From Pengzhenrongella frigida (GTDB lineage: Bacteria; Actinomycetota; Actinomycetes; Actinomycetales; Cellulomonadaceae): a stretch of 64,000 nucleotides of DNA. The position numbers were made by a program, and so were the translations under genes. The DNA lies in assembly GCF_004168625.1 (NCBI RefSeq), contig NZ_SDWW01000003.1:87433-151432 (forward strand). The letters are read 5' to 3'. Shown in pieces: positions 26,798 to 35,809 of this stretch. The notes below the pieces were generated by a model. It was not told the DNA's origin and made no database searches. It was given only the letters and a program-made list of their open reading frames with translations. How positions within the stretch are numbered: position 1 is the first letter of the stretch; each line of letters starts with the position of its first letter.

Positions 26798-27700
26798 GTG
26801 GAGGAGGCCGCGCATCCCGTCCAGCCGGAACCGGCCCCGGACGAGGCCGGGTCACCCGCGCCGGTCGACCTGGCCCGTGTCTGGAACCTCGTCGGGACCG
26901 TCGTGGCACCGGCCACCTTGGTCAGCGCCCTGCTGTTCTACTTCGGCTACGTCTCGGCGCGGGCGCAGTTCGCGTACTTCGGCGTGGACGTCGACACCCT
27001 GGGGTTCAGCACGCAGGAGTTCGTCATGCGCGCACCGCAGCCGCTGCTCGTCCCGACGCTCGTCCTGCTGCTGGGCACGGCTGCACTGGTCTGGGGCAAC
27101 GGCGCGGTGCGGCGCCGCCTCGATGCGGTCCCGAGCGGTTCCGCCAGCCGCTGGCTCGTCGTCCTCAGGTCCGCCGGCGCGGTGCTTCTCGGGGTGGCGC
27201 TCGTGCTGCTGCTCGCGTTTCCGCTGGTGGGGTCCTGGCCCGCCTTCCCCCTGGTCACCCCGGCGCTGCTGGGAGTCGGCGCGGGGCTGCTGGCCCGGGG
27301 CGCGACCTGGGCCACCGGGCGCTCGCGGCCCGGGCGCACGACGATCGTCCTGCTGGTGCTCGTCGTCGTCGCCTCGGTCTTCTGGCTGACCGCGACCCTC
27401 GCGCAGTGGTCCGGCACCGGTCAGGCCAAGGCGCTCGCCCGCGATCTGGTCTCGCTGCCCGCCGTCGTCGTCGACACCGCCGAGCCGCTGTTCGCCGGTG
27501 ACCCGGCGGTGGTCGAGACCACCTTCCCGCCGGAGGAGGGCCAGACCTATCGGTACCGCTACCGGGGTCTGCGGCTGCTGGCCGAAGGGGACGGGCGACT
27601 CTTCCTCGTCCCGGAGCGGTGGTCTCCGTCGGGGTCGACGTTCGTCGTGGACTTCGACCGCGCCCGCGTGCGCTTCCGCTTCGTCGACGACCCGCCGTGA
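26798..27700 (+). CDS. unknown polytopic membrane protein
   Basis: A 300-residue protein with four or five hydrophobic helices between residues 28 and 200, and a hydrophilic C-terminal domain of about 95 residues (TFPPEEGQTYRYRYRGLRLL and onward) predicted to be extracytoplasmic. The start is GTG 26798, very close to the lipoprotein stop. The pairing with a lipoprotein suggests a shared envelope role. I do not recognise the family. Confidence 0.78.
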   Translation: MEEAAHPVQPEPAPDEAGSPAPVDLARVWNLVGTVVAPATLVSALLFYFGYVSARAQFAYFGVDVDTLGFSTQEFVMRAPQPLLVPTLVLLLGTAALVWGNGAVRRRLDAVPSGSASRWLVVLRSAGAVLLGVALVLLLAFPLVGSWPAFPLVTPALLGVGAGLLARGATWATGRSRPGRTTIVLLVLVVVASVFWLTATLAQWSGTGQAKALARDLVSLPAVVVDTAEPLFAGDPAVVETTFPPEEGQTYRYRYRGLRLLAEGDGRLFLVPERWSPSGSTFVVDFDRARVRFRFVDDPP

Positions 27701-27752
27701 GGCGGGGGCCCCGACTGTCGCACCTTGCTCGGCGACGGGCCTCGCGGGAGGT

Positions 27753-29099
27753 CTACGAGACGTGCGGCCCGGCCGGAATCTTCTCGGGTCCGGAGGGCAG
27801 CGATTCGACCGGTGCTGCCGAGCCCGCGCCGGCCCGCGCCGAGGTCGCCACTCTGCGGGCGGGGAGCGCACCGGCAAGGGCCACGACGAGCAGACCCGCG
27901 AGCGGGACGATCAGGAGCCCGATCCGCAAGGTGGTGGCGTCCGCGATCAGGCCGACGAGCGGCGGCGACAGCAGGAAGCCGATCCGCATCATCCAGCTCA
28001 GGATGGTGAGGCCGGTGCCGGTACGGAAGCCGGGGAGCCCGTCGGCCGACTCCATCGCCGCCGGTACCAGGGTCGCGATGCCGAATCCCGCTGCCCCGAA
28101 GCCGAGGATCGTCCCCGGGATCGTCGGGACCGCGAGGGCGAGACCCATGCCGAGGGCGGCGACTGCGCCGCCGGTGCGGGCGACCGCGCGCTGCCCGAAC
28201 CGGTCGACGAGGCGGTCCCCGGTCAACCTGCCGAGGAACTGCGTCCCGGCGAGGGCGATGAACCCGAAGGCGGCGACGCCGGCCGCTGCGTGCAGGGTTT
28301 CGGCGAGGTACAAGGTGGCCCAGGTGTTGCCGGCGTCCTCGACGATCGAGCCGCTCAGGGCGATCACGCCGAGGGCGAGCAGGACCGCGAGGGTGCCCAG
28401 GCGGACGCCGGGCCGGACGCCGGGCGACGTGGCGGTGGAGCCGGGGTGCGCCGCGGTGTCGACGAGCGCGGTGTCGACAAGAGCGGTGTCGACAAGAGCG
28501 GTGTCGACGGGCTCCGGGCCCGGGAGGAGGAACCGGTAGCCGGTGAGGTTCACGGCGGCGAAGATCACGGCGGAAGCGGTCAGGTGCGCGGTCAGGGAGA
28601 CGCCCAGACCCACTGCGGCGGCGCCCATGAGCCCGCCGGTGACGGCACCGACGCTCCACATCGCATGGAACGAGTTGAGGATGGAGCGGCCGTACAGGCG
28701 CTGGACCCGCAGGCCGTGGGAGTTCTGGGCGACGTCGACCACCGAGTCGAGCGCCCCGCCCAGGAACAGTGCCGCCGCCAGGAAGGCCCACGACTGTGCG
28801 CTCCCGGCCAGAACGATGACGAGACCGAACAGCACCATGCAGGACACCGCCACCCGGGCCGACCGGAACCGGCGGATGAGCATGCCGGCCAGGAGGCCGG
28901 CGGCAAGGGCGCCGATCGGTCCGGCGGCGATCGCGAGCCCGAACTCGGTGTTCGACAGGCTCAGCTCGGACTTGAGGGCCGGAAGCCGGGGGATGAGGTT
29001 CGCGGGTACGGCGCCGTTCGTCAGGAACAGCAGGCCGACCGCGATCCGGGCCTGCCGGAGCGCGGGGCGCGCCGGGGCGCGCGTCGTGGGAGAGGGCAT
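27753..29099 (-). CDS. MFS transporter with VDTAL-repeat loop
   Basis: A 448-residue, 12-helix MFS protein. The N-terminal half (FLTNGAVPANLIPRLPALKS, FGLAIAAGPIGALAAGL) resembles actinobacterial sugar or fucose-permease-like MFS transporters. The long central loop between helices 6 and 7 contains four pentapeptide repeats of VDTAL from a 15-bp tandem repeat. It ends 44 bases after the GH3 gene on the same strand, and no strong ribosome site is seen, so it may be translated from the GH3 transcript. That context suggests import of a glycoside or sugar released by the enzyme; this is inference. Confidence 0.85.
   Translation of the reverse strand: MPSPTTRAPARPALRQARIAVGLLFLTNGAVPANLIPRLPALKSELSLSNTEFGLAIAAGPIGALAAGLLAGMLIRRFRSARVAVSCMVLFGLVIVLAGSAQSWAFLAAALFLGGALDSVVDVAQNSHGLRVQRLYGRSILNSFHAMWSVGAVTGGLMGAAAVGLGVSLTAHLTASAVIFAAVNLTGYRFLLPGPEPVDTALVDTALVDTALVDTAAHPGSTATSPGVRPGVRLGTLAVLLALGVIALSGSIVEDAGNTWATLYLAETLHAAAGVAAFGFIALAGTQFLGRLTGDRLVDRFGQRAVARTGGAVAALGMGLALAVPTIPGTILGFGAAGFGIATLVPAAMESADGLPGFRTGTGLTILSWMMRIGFLLSPPLVGLIADATTLRIGLLIVPLAGLLVVALAGALPARRVATSARAGAGSAAPVESLPSGPEKIPAGPHVS
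28453..28512. repeat. 15-bp x 4 tandem repeat in MFS loop
   Basis: Four consecutive 15-base units built on GCGGTGTCGACAAGA (units 2 and 3 identical, units 1 and 4 with small changes). They keep the reading frame and encode repeated VDTAL in the cytoplasmic central loop. Confidence 0.9.
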
Positions 29100-29143
29100 G
29101 AGGGAGCCGTTCGTCGGGGGTGGCCGGGAGTCGCGGGCGGGGG

Positions 29144-31432
29144 TCAGGTCCGGACGGTGAAGCCGGCCCGCTGCAGCACCTCGTCGCGCGCGGACGGGCC
29201 GACGAGCAGCTCGAAGTCACCCGGCTCGACCACACGCCGACCGGCGGCGTCGACCAGGGTGCAGTCATCGACGGGCAGCTCGATCTCCACGGTCCGCCGC
29301 TCGCCGGGCGCGAGGTCGACCTGCCGGTAGGCCTTGAGCTCCTTCTCGGCCCACGTGACCGACGTGACCGTGTCGCGGAGGTAGACCTGCACGGTCTCGC
29401 GGGTCGGGCGCGTGCCGGTGTTGTGCACCGTGACCTGGGCGCGCACGGTCTCGCCGGAGCGCAGGCTCGGAGTCAGGACGCGCAGGTCGGCGTACTCGAC
29501 GGTGGTGTAGCTCAGTCCCTCGCCGAACGCGAACGGCGGCCGCTGGGTGAGGTCCGCGTACCGCGAGCCGTGCTGCCCATGGATCTGGTTGTAGTAGACC
29601 GGCAGCTGGCCTGCGTGTGCCGCGAACGACAGCGGCAGGCGCCCGGTGGGTTCGATCAGGCCCAGGGCGAGCTCGGCGATCGCACGCCCGCCCCGCATGC
29701 CCGGGTTGGCCGCCCAGATGATTGCGGCTGCGTCGCGTGCCGAGGGCGGCAGCACCAGCGGCTTGGAGCTGATCATCACGACGACGAGCGGCGTGCCCGT
29801 CGTGGCGAGCGCGTCGAGCAGCGCGACCTGACCGCCCACGAGGTCGAGCGTGGCCGTGGACCGACCTTCACCCACGAGCTCGATGCGGTCGCCGACGACC
29901 GCCACGACGTAGTCAGCGGTCTGAGCGGCGGCCACCGCCTGGGCGATCAGGGCGCTGTCCGGCTCGGCCGGGAGCACGAACGGCGGTCGCGGCTGGCCGT
30001 CGGGCCCGAACTGACCGTCGGGGTCCAGGCCCAGGGTCAGGATGTCGGAGCCGCGGGCGTGCGTGACGCTCCAGCCGGTCGGCACGTGCGCGCGGAACCC
30101 GTCGAGCACCGTCTGGGTCATCGCGCGCGGGTGCCCGTCGGGCAGCCAGTCCACCTGCCCGGAGTTCCCGGCCCAGTCCCCGAGCTGGGTGTGCGGGTCG
30201 TCGGCGTTGGGCCCGACGACGGCGATCGTGCGGGCGGGCTGATCCCCGGCCCTCGCCCGCCCGTCGGGGCCCGCGGTCAGACCACCGGCGAGCGGCAGCG
30301 CGCCGTCGTTCGCCAGGAGCACGAGCGAGCGGCGGGCCACGTCGAGGTTGAGGTCGGCGTGCCGCCGGGAACCGAGAACCTCGGCCTGGTGGGCGGGGTC
30401 GGGCCGGCGCGGGTCCTCGAACAGGCCGAGCTCGAACTTCAGGGTCAGGATCCGGCCGACCGCCGCGTCGATGAGCGCCTCGTCGAGCAGGCCGTCCCGG
30501 ACGGCCGCCTGCGCGCCGTCGAAGAACTCGGCCGTCGCCATGATCATGTCGTTGCCGGCGCGAACCGCGGCGGCCGCCGCGTGGGCGTGGTCGGGCTGCA
30601 CGTGCTGCTCCCAAACCATGCGGCCCACGTTGTCCCAGTCGGTCACGAGCGTGCCCGGGTAGCCCCACTCGCCGCGCAGGACGTCGTTGAGCAGCCACTC
30701 GTTCATCGTGATCGGCACGCCGTCCATCGACTGGTAGCCCAGCATGAACGTCCGGCACCCCTCGCGGGCCACGCGCTCGAACGGCGGCAGGAACCACGAA
30801 CGCAGCTTGCGGCGCGAGATGTCGGCCTCGCTGGCATCGCGCCCGCCCTGCGTCTCGGAGTAGCCGGCGAAGTGCTTGGCGGTCGCGAGGATCGCGGTCG
30901 GGTCGCCCAGACCGTCCCCTTGGTAGCCGCGGACCATCGCCGAGGCAAGCTCCCCGATGAGGAAGGGGTCCTCCCCGAAGGTCTCGCTGACCCGGCCCCA
31001 GCGCAGGTCACGGGTGATGCACAGGACCGGCGAGAACGTCCAGTGGATGCCGGTCGCGGCCACCTCGATCGCCGTCGCGCGCGCGACCCGCTCGAGGAGG
31101 TCCGGGTCCCAGGTCGCGGCCATGGCGAGCTGGGTGGGAAAGATCGTCGCGCCGTGGCTGAAGGAGTGCCCGTGGATGGCGTCCTCGGCGACGATCAGCG
31201 GGATCTGCAGGCGCGTCGTGGCGGTCAGCTCGTGGGCCTGCCGGACCCGGTCGGGGGAGGCGTGCAGGATCGAGCCGACGTGCAGGTCCGAGACGAGATG
31301 CTCGACGCCGTCCTGGGCGTTCAGCTGCATCATCTGCCCGACCTTCTCCGCCAGCGTCATCCGCGCCACCAGATCGGCGACGCGGCTCGCGACGGGGAGC
31401 GCGGGGTCGAGGTACAGGGGCAGAGCGGTCAT
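29144..31432 (-). CDS. GH3 beta-glucosidase / beta-xylosidase-type glycosidase
   Basis: A 762-residue glycoside hydrolase family 3 enzyme. The N-terminal barrel shows the substrate-binding motifs GRVSETFGEDP and ATAKHFAGYSETQGGRD and the nucleophile Asp in LVTDWDNVG near residue 262. The alpha/beta sandwich domain follows (VVGPNADDPHTQLGDW) and a C-terminal fibronectin-III-like domain ends the protein (TVHNTGTRPTRETVQVYL). No signal peptide, so it acts on imported oligosaccharides. AAAGGGT lies before ATG 31432. An 18-bp palindrome upstream suggests LacI-type control, and an MFS gene follows in the same direction. Confidence 0.93.
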   Translation of the reverse strand: MTALPLYLDPALPVASRVADLVARMTLAEKVGQMMQLNAQDGVEHLVSDLHVGSILHASPDRVRQAHELTATTRLQIPLIVAEDAIHGHSFSHGATIFPTQLAMAATWDPDLLERVARATAIEVAATGIHWTFSPVLCITRDLRWGRVSETFGEDPFLIGELASAMVRGYQGDGLGDPTAILATAKHFAGYSETQGGRDASEADISRRKLRSWFLPPFERVAREGCRTFMLGYQSMDGVPITMNEWLLNDVLRGEWGYPGTLVTDWDNVGRMVWEQHVQPDHAHAAAAAVRAGNDMIMATAEFFDGAQAAVRDGLLDEALIDAAVGRILTLKFELGLFEDPRRPDPAHQAEVLGSRRHADLNLDVARRSLVLLANDGALPLAGGLTAGPDGRARAGDQPARTIAVVGPNADDPHTQLGDWAGNSGQVDWLPDGHPRAMTQTVLDGFRAHVPTGWSVTHARGSDILTLGLDPDGQFGPDGQPRPPFVLPAEPDSALIAQAVAAAQTADYVVAVVGDRIELVGEGRSTATLDLVGGQVALLDALATTGTPLVVVMISSKPLVLPPSARDAAAIIWAANPGMRGGRAIAELALGLIEPTGRLPLSFAAHAGQLPVYYNQIHGQHGSRYADLTQRPPFAFGEGLSYTTVEYADLRVLTPSLRSGETVRAQVTVHNTGTRPTRETVQVYLRDTVTSVTWAEKELKAYRQVDLAPGERRTVEIELPVDDCTLVDAAGRRVVEPGDFELLVGPSARDEVLQRAGFTVRT

Positions 31433-31502
31433 GGGGGGCGACCCTTTCGCGACGCGACGGCGCGCAGACGGTGAGGCGCAGACCGCAACCGCGGAAAGCG
31501 AG

Positions 31503-31520
31503 TCTCGAATCGATTCGAGA
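31503..31520. promoter_or_regulatory. 18-bp perfect palindrome, LacI-type operator candidate
   Basis: TCTCGAATCGATTCGAGA lies 71 bases upstream of the GH3 start. The central CG and 18-bp symmetry are typical of LacI-family sugar-regulator operators. No LacI gene lies in the window. Confidence 0.55.
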
Positions 31521-31576
31521 GCAGTCGCTCGCGGTACGGAGGACCGCACACACCGTCAACTTCCCCCGGTGACCGT

Positions 31577-31990
31577 CTAGGCCGGGGTCTCACCGATGTT
31601 GACCATCCACGGGATGCCGAACTTGTCTACGCACATGCCGTACTCGTCGCCCCACATCTGCTTCTCCAGGGGGACCGACACGGTGCCCCCCTCGGCCAGC
31701 TTGGCCCAGTAGCCGCGCAGGTCGTCTCCGTCGTCCCCGCTGAGGCTCACCGTGATGTTGTCCCCGGGGTTGTGGGCCATCCCCGGCGGGGTGTCGGCTC
31801 CCATGAGGGTGAGCCCGGAGTCGCTCTCGAGCATGCCGTGCATGATCTTGTCCGCTTCCGGCGCGTCCGGGCTGCCGTACTCGCCATACGTGTTCAGCGT
31901 CAAGGCGCCGCCGAAGACGGTCCGGTAGAACTCCATCGCATCCCGCGCGTTGCCGGCGAAGTTGATGTAGGGGTTGAGCCTGGAAGTCAT
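31577..31990 (-). CDS. VOC / PhnB-like protein
   Basis: A 137-residue protein of the vicinal-oxygen-chelate fold, 3-demethylubiquinone-methyltransferase-like (PhnB) subgroup. It shows the characteristic LNPYINFAGNARDAMEFYRT start, FGGALTLNTYGEY and the terminal DKFGIPWMVN. The subgroup has no settled reaction; many members lack the full metal triad. AGGAGGACCTG precedes ATG 31990. It stands alone, upstream of the GH3 promoter region. Confidence 0.88.
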   Translation of the reverse strand: MTSRLNPYINFAGNARDAMEFYRTVFGGALTLNTYGEYGSPDAPEADKIMHGMLESDSGLTLMGADTPPGMAHNPGDNITVSLSGDDGDDLRGYWAKLAEGGTVSVPLEKQMWGDEYGMCVDKFGIPWMVNIGETPA

Positions 31991-32091
31991 CAGGTCCTCC
32001 TCGAGTCGTCACGACATCAGTCATCGGAGACTAGCTCCGATAGGGGTCGCGAGCACGGGTGCGGGGCGGCCGTATCGAGGAGGCGTCAGCC

Positions 32092-32580
32092 ATGAGTTCA
32101 GCAGCGACCAGACCGCCGAGCGTCCCGCCGCCCTGGATCGTGCACACCGCCTGGCGCGCGCATCGTGCGCTCTACCGGCTCAGCGGTGGCCGCTTCCTGT
32201 GGACCACCGCGAACAAGCGCGGCTGGGGCGCCCTGCGCCTCACGACCGTCGGGAGGAGGTCCGGGCAGGAGCGCAGCGTCATCCTCGGCTACCTCGAGGA
32301 CGGCTCGGACCTCGTCACCCTCGCGATGAACGGCTGGGACGAGGGCCAGCCCTCCTGGTGGCTCAACCTCGAGGCGCAGCCCGACGCCGTCGTGCGACTG
32401 GCCGGTCAGGCCCCGCGCCCGGTGCGAGCGCGCCCGGCCGTGGGGGAGGAGCGTGACCGGCTGTGGCAGAGGTGGGCCGCGGTCGATCCACAGCTTGACG
32501 GCTTCGCCGGCCGACGGTCGACGCCGACTCCCGTCGTGGTCCTCGAACCGCGCCCCGACCTGCGACAGTGGAGCGCATGA
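32092..32580 (+). CDS. deazaflavin (F420)-dependent nitroreductase family protein
   Basis: A 162-residue protein related to Ddn/DUF385. The pattern GALRLTTVGRRSGQERSVIL followed by WWLNLEAQPDAVVRLAGQ is the F420-binding split-beta-barrel core. Such enzymes use reduced F420 to reduce quinones or activated alkenes. ATG 32092 follows GAGGAGG at nine bases. Its stop codon overlaps the start of the DinB gene (ATGA), so the two are translationally coupled. Confidence 0.85.
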   Translation: MSSAATRPPSVPPPWIVHTAWRAHRALYRLSGGRFLWTTANKRGWGALRLTTVGRRSGQERSVILGYLEDGSDLVTLAMNGWDEGQPSWWLNLEAQPDAVVRLAGQAPRPVRARPAVGEERDRLWQRWAAVDPQLDGFAGRRSTPTPVVVLEPRPDLRQWSA

Positions 32581-33080
32581 ACCGGACCGACACCCCCACC
32601 ACCTGGGACGAGCGCACCACGCTGCTCACCATGCTCCAGTACACGAGGGACACCGCGATCGCGAAGTGCGCGGGACTCTCTGCGCAGGGAGCGTCGGCGG
32701 CGCCGCTGCCGACGTCGCCGATGATGACGGTCGGGGGCGTCCTCAGCCACCTGCGCTGGGTCGAGCACTCGTGGATCGAGGCCCGGTTCGTCGGGGGACC
32801 CGACCTCGGCGCCTGGACCGAGGCGGAGCCGGACAAGGAGTTCGCCATCGGCGCCGAGACACCTCTGCCCCAGCTGGTGCAGGAGTACGTCGACCAGGCG
32901 GTCCGGACCGACGCGATCCTCGCGGGCCTCGACCTCGACGCGCGGTCCGCGACGCCGCGGCGGTCCGGCGAGCACCCCACCCTCCGCTGGGTCGTGCTGC
33001 ACCTGATCGAGGAGAACGCGCGGCACAACGGGCATCTCGACCTGCTGCGCGAGCTGGCGGACGGCGTGACCGGGGACTGA
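32577..33080 (+). CDS. DinB-family protein (DUF664)
   Basis: A 167-residue four-helix-bundle protein of the DinB/YfiT superfamily. The metal ligands appear as His in GGVLSHLRWVEHSW (near residue 60) and His in HLIEENARHNGHLDLLREL (near residue 148). Relatives include mycothiol- or bacillithiol-dependent transferases. It starts inside the stop codon of the F420-type gene, with GGAG five bases upstream, so the two products probably act together; the reaction is unknown. Confidence 0.85.
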   Translation: MNRTDTPTTWDERTTLLTMLQYTRDTAIAKCAGLSAQGASAAPLPTSPMMTVGGVLSHLRWVEHSWIEARFVGGPDLGAWTEAEPDKEFAIGAETPLPQLVQEYVDQAVRTDAILAGLDLDARSATPRRSGEHPTLRWVVLHLIEENARHNGHLDLLRELADGVTGD

Positions 33081-33087
33081 CCCTCGG

Positions 33088-33438
33088 TCAGATGTTGATG
33101 ACCTTCTCGGCCCAGGTCGTCCACTGCGCCAGCTCGACCATCGAGGACCGGTGCGCACCGTCGATGAGGCGGTCCTCCGCCAACCCCCGGGCGTCCAGGC
33201 ACGTGCCGCAGCACCCCAGGGCCACCCCGTGGGAGGCCAGGGCGGCTGCTTGTCTTCCGGTGTTGTAGTAGCCGTCGGGCACCTTCTGCCCGGCCGCGAC
33301 GGCGACCACCGAGTCACCGAAGAAGAACACCCTCACCTCGTGGCCGCCGGCGACCATCTGGGCGGCCCAGCGCAGGGCGTTGTAGACGCGCTCGGTTCCG
33401 TACGGCGGGTCGTGCAGGACGAAGAGCACTCGTTCCAC
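33088..33438 (-). CDS. DsrE-family sulfur-relay protein
   Basis: A 116-residue DsrE/TusD-like protein. It opens VERVLFVLHDPPYGTERVYN, has the strand VRVFFFGDSVV, and a cysteine cluster GVALGCCGTCLDARG near residue 75 where the persulfide-carrying Cys is expected. GGAGGAACA precedes GTG 33438. It is divergent from the ArsR-rhodanese fusion and within 2 kb of a cysteine desulfurase and a rhodanese, which fits a role in passing sulfane sulfur. Confidence 0.85.
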   Translation of the reverse strand: MERVLFVLHDPPYGTERVYNALRWAAQMVAGGHEVRVFFFGDSVVAVAAGQKVPDGYYNTGRQAAALASHGVALGCCGTCLDARGLAEDRLIDGAHRSSMVELAQWTTWAEKVINI

Positions 33439-33530
33439 TGTTCCTCCAAAGATCACTGGATCATCCCTCGATGGGACGCTAGGCTCCGGACCAGGGTCGT
33501 GTCCAGGGCAGTCGATCGACAGGGGTGGCG

Positions 33531-34199
33531 ATGAGTCGCAGGCAGGCCAAGGACGCGGTGTTCGAGCAGTTCGCGCGCATCGGCAAGGCGCTGTCCAGCC
33601 CCAAGCGCCTGGAGCTGCTCGATCTGCTGGCACAGGGAGAGCGGTCGGTCGAGGCGCTGGCCCGGACCGCCAATCTCAACGTGACGACGACGTCGGCACA
33701 TCTGCAGGCGCTCAAGCAGGCGCGTGTCGTGGCCACCAGGCGGGTCGGGACCAAGGTGTTCTACCGGTTGGCCGGGCGGGACGTCGCCGAGCTGTACCTG
33801 CAGATCCAGAGGGTCGCCGAGCATCACCTGCCGGACCTCGGGGAGGCGCGGGTGAACTTCCTCGGGCCCGACGACACCGACGAGGTCGGGCGGGAGGAGG
33901 TGCGACGGCGCGTGCGCGCCGGCGACGTCATCGTGATCGACGTCCGCCCCGAGGAGGAGTTCGCGGGCGGGCACCTCCCCGGCGCCAAGTCGTTCCCGCT
34001 CGACCAGCTGGCCGCCCGGCTCGCTGAGCTGCCGACCGGCGTCGACGTCATCGCGTACTGCCGAGGCCCGTACTGCGTCCTGTCCTATGACGCCGTGCGC
34101 CTGCTGCACGCGCACGGACGAACCGCTCGCCGGCTGGCCGACGGGATCCTCGAGTGGCAAGCCGCCGACCTGCCCGTCGAATCGGCGGACGTCGCATGA
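33531..34199 (+). CDS. ArsR-rhodanese fusion regulator
   Basis: A 222-residue protein. Residues 10-95 are an ArsR-type winged helix (ALSSPKRLELLDLLAQGERS, LNVTTTSAHLQALKQARVV), and residues 115-215 a rhodanese domain (VIVIDVRPEEEFAGGHLPGA) with active-site loop YCRGPYCV. No ArsR metal-site cysteines are seen, so sensing probably occurs through the rhodanese Cys as a persulfide. AGGGG lies before ATG 33531, and TAGGCT at 33480 is a likely -10 box. Its stop overlaps the desulfurase start. It probably regulates this sulfur cluster. Confidence 0.92.
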   Translation: MSRRQAKDAVFEQFARIGKALSSPKRLELLDLLAQGERSVEALARTANLNVTTTSAHLQALKQARVVATRRVGTKVFYRLAGRDVAELYLQIQRVAEHHLPDLGEARVNFLGPDDTDEVGREEVRRRVRAGDVIVIDVRPEEEFAGGHLPGAKSFPLDQLAARLAELPTGVDVIAYCRGPYCVLSYDAVRLLHAHGRTARRLADGILEWQAADLPVESADVA

Positions 34200-35353
34200 C
34201 GGCGGGCCCGATCTACCTCGACCACAACGCGACCACCCCGGTGGACCCCCGCGTCGTGGACGCGATGCTGCCGTACCTGCGCACGCACTTCGGCAACCCC
34301 TCCAGCGATCACCCGTACGCGTCAGCGCCCCAGAGCGCCGTCGCGAGGGCCCGGCTCCAGGTCGCCGCGTTGATCGGCGCCCGTCCCGAGGAGATCACCT
34401 TCGTCGCCAGCGGGTCCGAAGCGGACGCCGCCGCCATCCGCGGCGTCGTGACCGCCGCACGGGCCGCGGGGGTCGCTCACCCCCACGTCATCACGCAGGC
34501 GACCGAACACCCCGCGGTCCTGGCTGCGTGTCACTACGCGGAGCAGTTCCACGGCGCGCAGGTCACCATCGTCCCCGTCGACCGGGACGGCCGGGTCGAC
34601 CCGGCGGCGGTCGAATCGGCCCTGCGCCCGACGACGGTGCTGGCCTCCGTGATGCACGCCAACAACGAGACCGGAGTCATCCAGCCGATCCGAGACCTGG
34701 CCGCGGTGGCGCACGACCACGGCGTGGTGCTCCACACCGACGCCGCGCAGACCGTCGGCAAGATCCCGGTCGACGTGACCGCCCTCGGGGTGGACCTCCT
34801 GACGCTGGTCGGGCACAAGATGTATGCCCCCAAGGGCGTCGCCGCCCTCTACGTCCGCGCCGGCACCCGGGTGGAGCCGCTCATCGGCGGCGGCGGCCAG
34901 GAGCGAGGCAGGCGCGCGGGGACGGAGAACGTCCCGTACATCGTCGCCCTCGGCGAGGCCGCGTCGATCGCCGCGGACGACCTCGCCGACGGCGTCGGCA
35001 CCCGCCTGGCGGGCCTGCGCGACGAGCTCGAGGACGCGCTCGCCGGCCACCTCCCGGGGCGGGTCCGGCTCAACGGGCACCGGGCGCACCGCCTGCCCCA
35101 GACGCTCAACGTCAGCATCGACGGCGCCGCCGGGCACGCGATCCTGGCTGCGTGCGCCGAGGTGGCCGCGTCGACCGGCTCCGCCTGCCACGCCGGAACC
35201 CACTCGCCGTCGCCGGTGCTGCTGGCGATGGGGCTGTCCCCCGAGCGTGGGCTGTCCGCGCTGCGCCTGACCCTGGGACGTTGGACCACCCACGCGGACG
35301 TGGCACGCGCGGCTGAGGCGTTGGCCCGCGCCGTCCAGGTCGCCGGTCGGTAG
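34196..35353 (+). CDS. cysteine desulfurase (IscS/NifS-like)
   Basis: A 385-residue PLP enzyme. YLDHNATTPVDPRV starts the fold, VMHANNETGVIQPI and HTDAAQTVGKIPVD contact the cofactor, and GHKMYAPKGVAALYV holds the PLP-binding Lys near residue 200. The mobile loop STGSACHAGTHSPSPVL carries the sulfur-accepting Cys near residue 325. It releases sulfur from cysteine as an enzyme persulfide. The start ATG overlaps the upstream stop (ATGA). With no IscU nearby it more likely feeds the neighbouring rhodanese and DsrE proteins than Fe-S assembly. Confidence 0.93.
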   Translation: MTAGPIYLDHNATTPVDPRVVDAMLPYLRTHFGNPSSDHPYASAPQSAVARARLQVAALIGARPEEITFVASGSEADAAAIRGVVTAARAAGVAHPHVITQATEHPAVLAACHYAEQFHGAQVTIVPVDRDGRVDPAAVESALRPTTVLASVMHANNETGVIQPIRDLAAVAHDHGVVLHTDAAQTVGKIPVDVTALGVDLLTLVGHKMYAPKGVAALYVRAGTRVEPLIGGGGQERGRRAGTENVPYIVALGEAASIAADDLADGVGTRLAGLRDELEDALAGHLPGRVRLNGHRAHRLPQTLNVSIDGAAGHAILAACAEVAASTGSACHAGTHSPSPVLLAMGLSPERGLSALRLTLGRWTTHADVARAAEALARAVQVAGR

Positions 35354-35428
35354 GTAAGGCCGCGGGCCGGGCCTGCACCCCTACCCCCGCACCCCAGTGC
35401 GGCGTAGCGTCGAGCCGGGGGAGGGCGC

Positions 35429-35809
35429 ATGAGGGCAACCGTGGCCATCGATGCACTCGTCGAGCAGGCGCGCCGCGCGCTCGATCGGGTGCAACCTGCC
35501 GACCTGGCGGCCGAGATCGCCGCCGGGGCCCTCGTCGTGGATACGCGCCCGGTCGAGCAGCGCCACCGCGACGGCGACCTGCCGGGCGCCCTGGTCATCG
35601 ACCGGAACGTGCTCGAGTGGCGGCTCGACCCGACCAGCCCTCATCGCGTCGCCGCGATGACCGACGCCGACCGCCGCGTCATCGTCGTCTGCGACCAGGG
35701 CTACAGCTCGAGCCTCGCCGCGGCGACCCTCCGCCAGCTCGGCCTCCGTCGGGCGACCGACCTCGACGGCGGGTTCCAGGCGTGGGCGCGGTGGTCCCAC
35801 CCCGACTAG
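35429..35809 (+). CDS. single-domain rhodanese
   Basis: A 126-residue sulfurtransferase. ALVVDTRPVEQRHRDGDLPG is the first half-domain motif, and VVCDQGYSSSLAA near residue 90 carries the catalytic Cys. The last strand is TDLDGGFQAWARW. GGGGGAGG precedes ATG 35429. Its stop TAG shares the CTAG tetranucleotide with the stop of the convergent ABC gene. It is the last member of the sulfur cluster. Confidence 0.92.
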   Translation: MRATVAIDALVEQARRALDRVQPADLAAEIAAGALVVDTRPVEQRHRDGDLPGALVIDRNVLEWRLDPTSPHRVAAMTDADRRVIVVCDQGYSSSLAAATLRQLGLRRATDLDGGFQAWARWSHPD

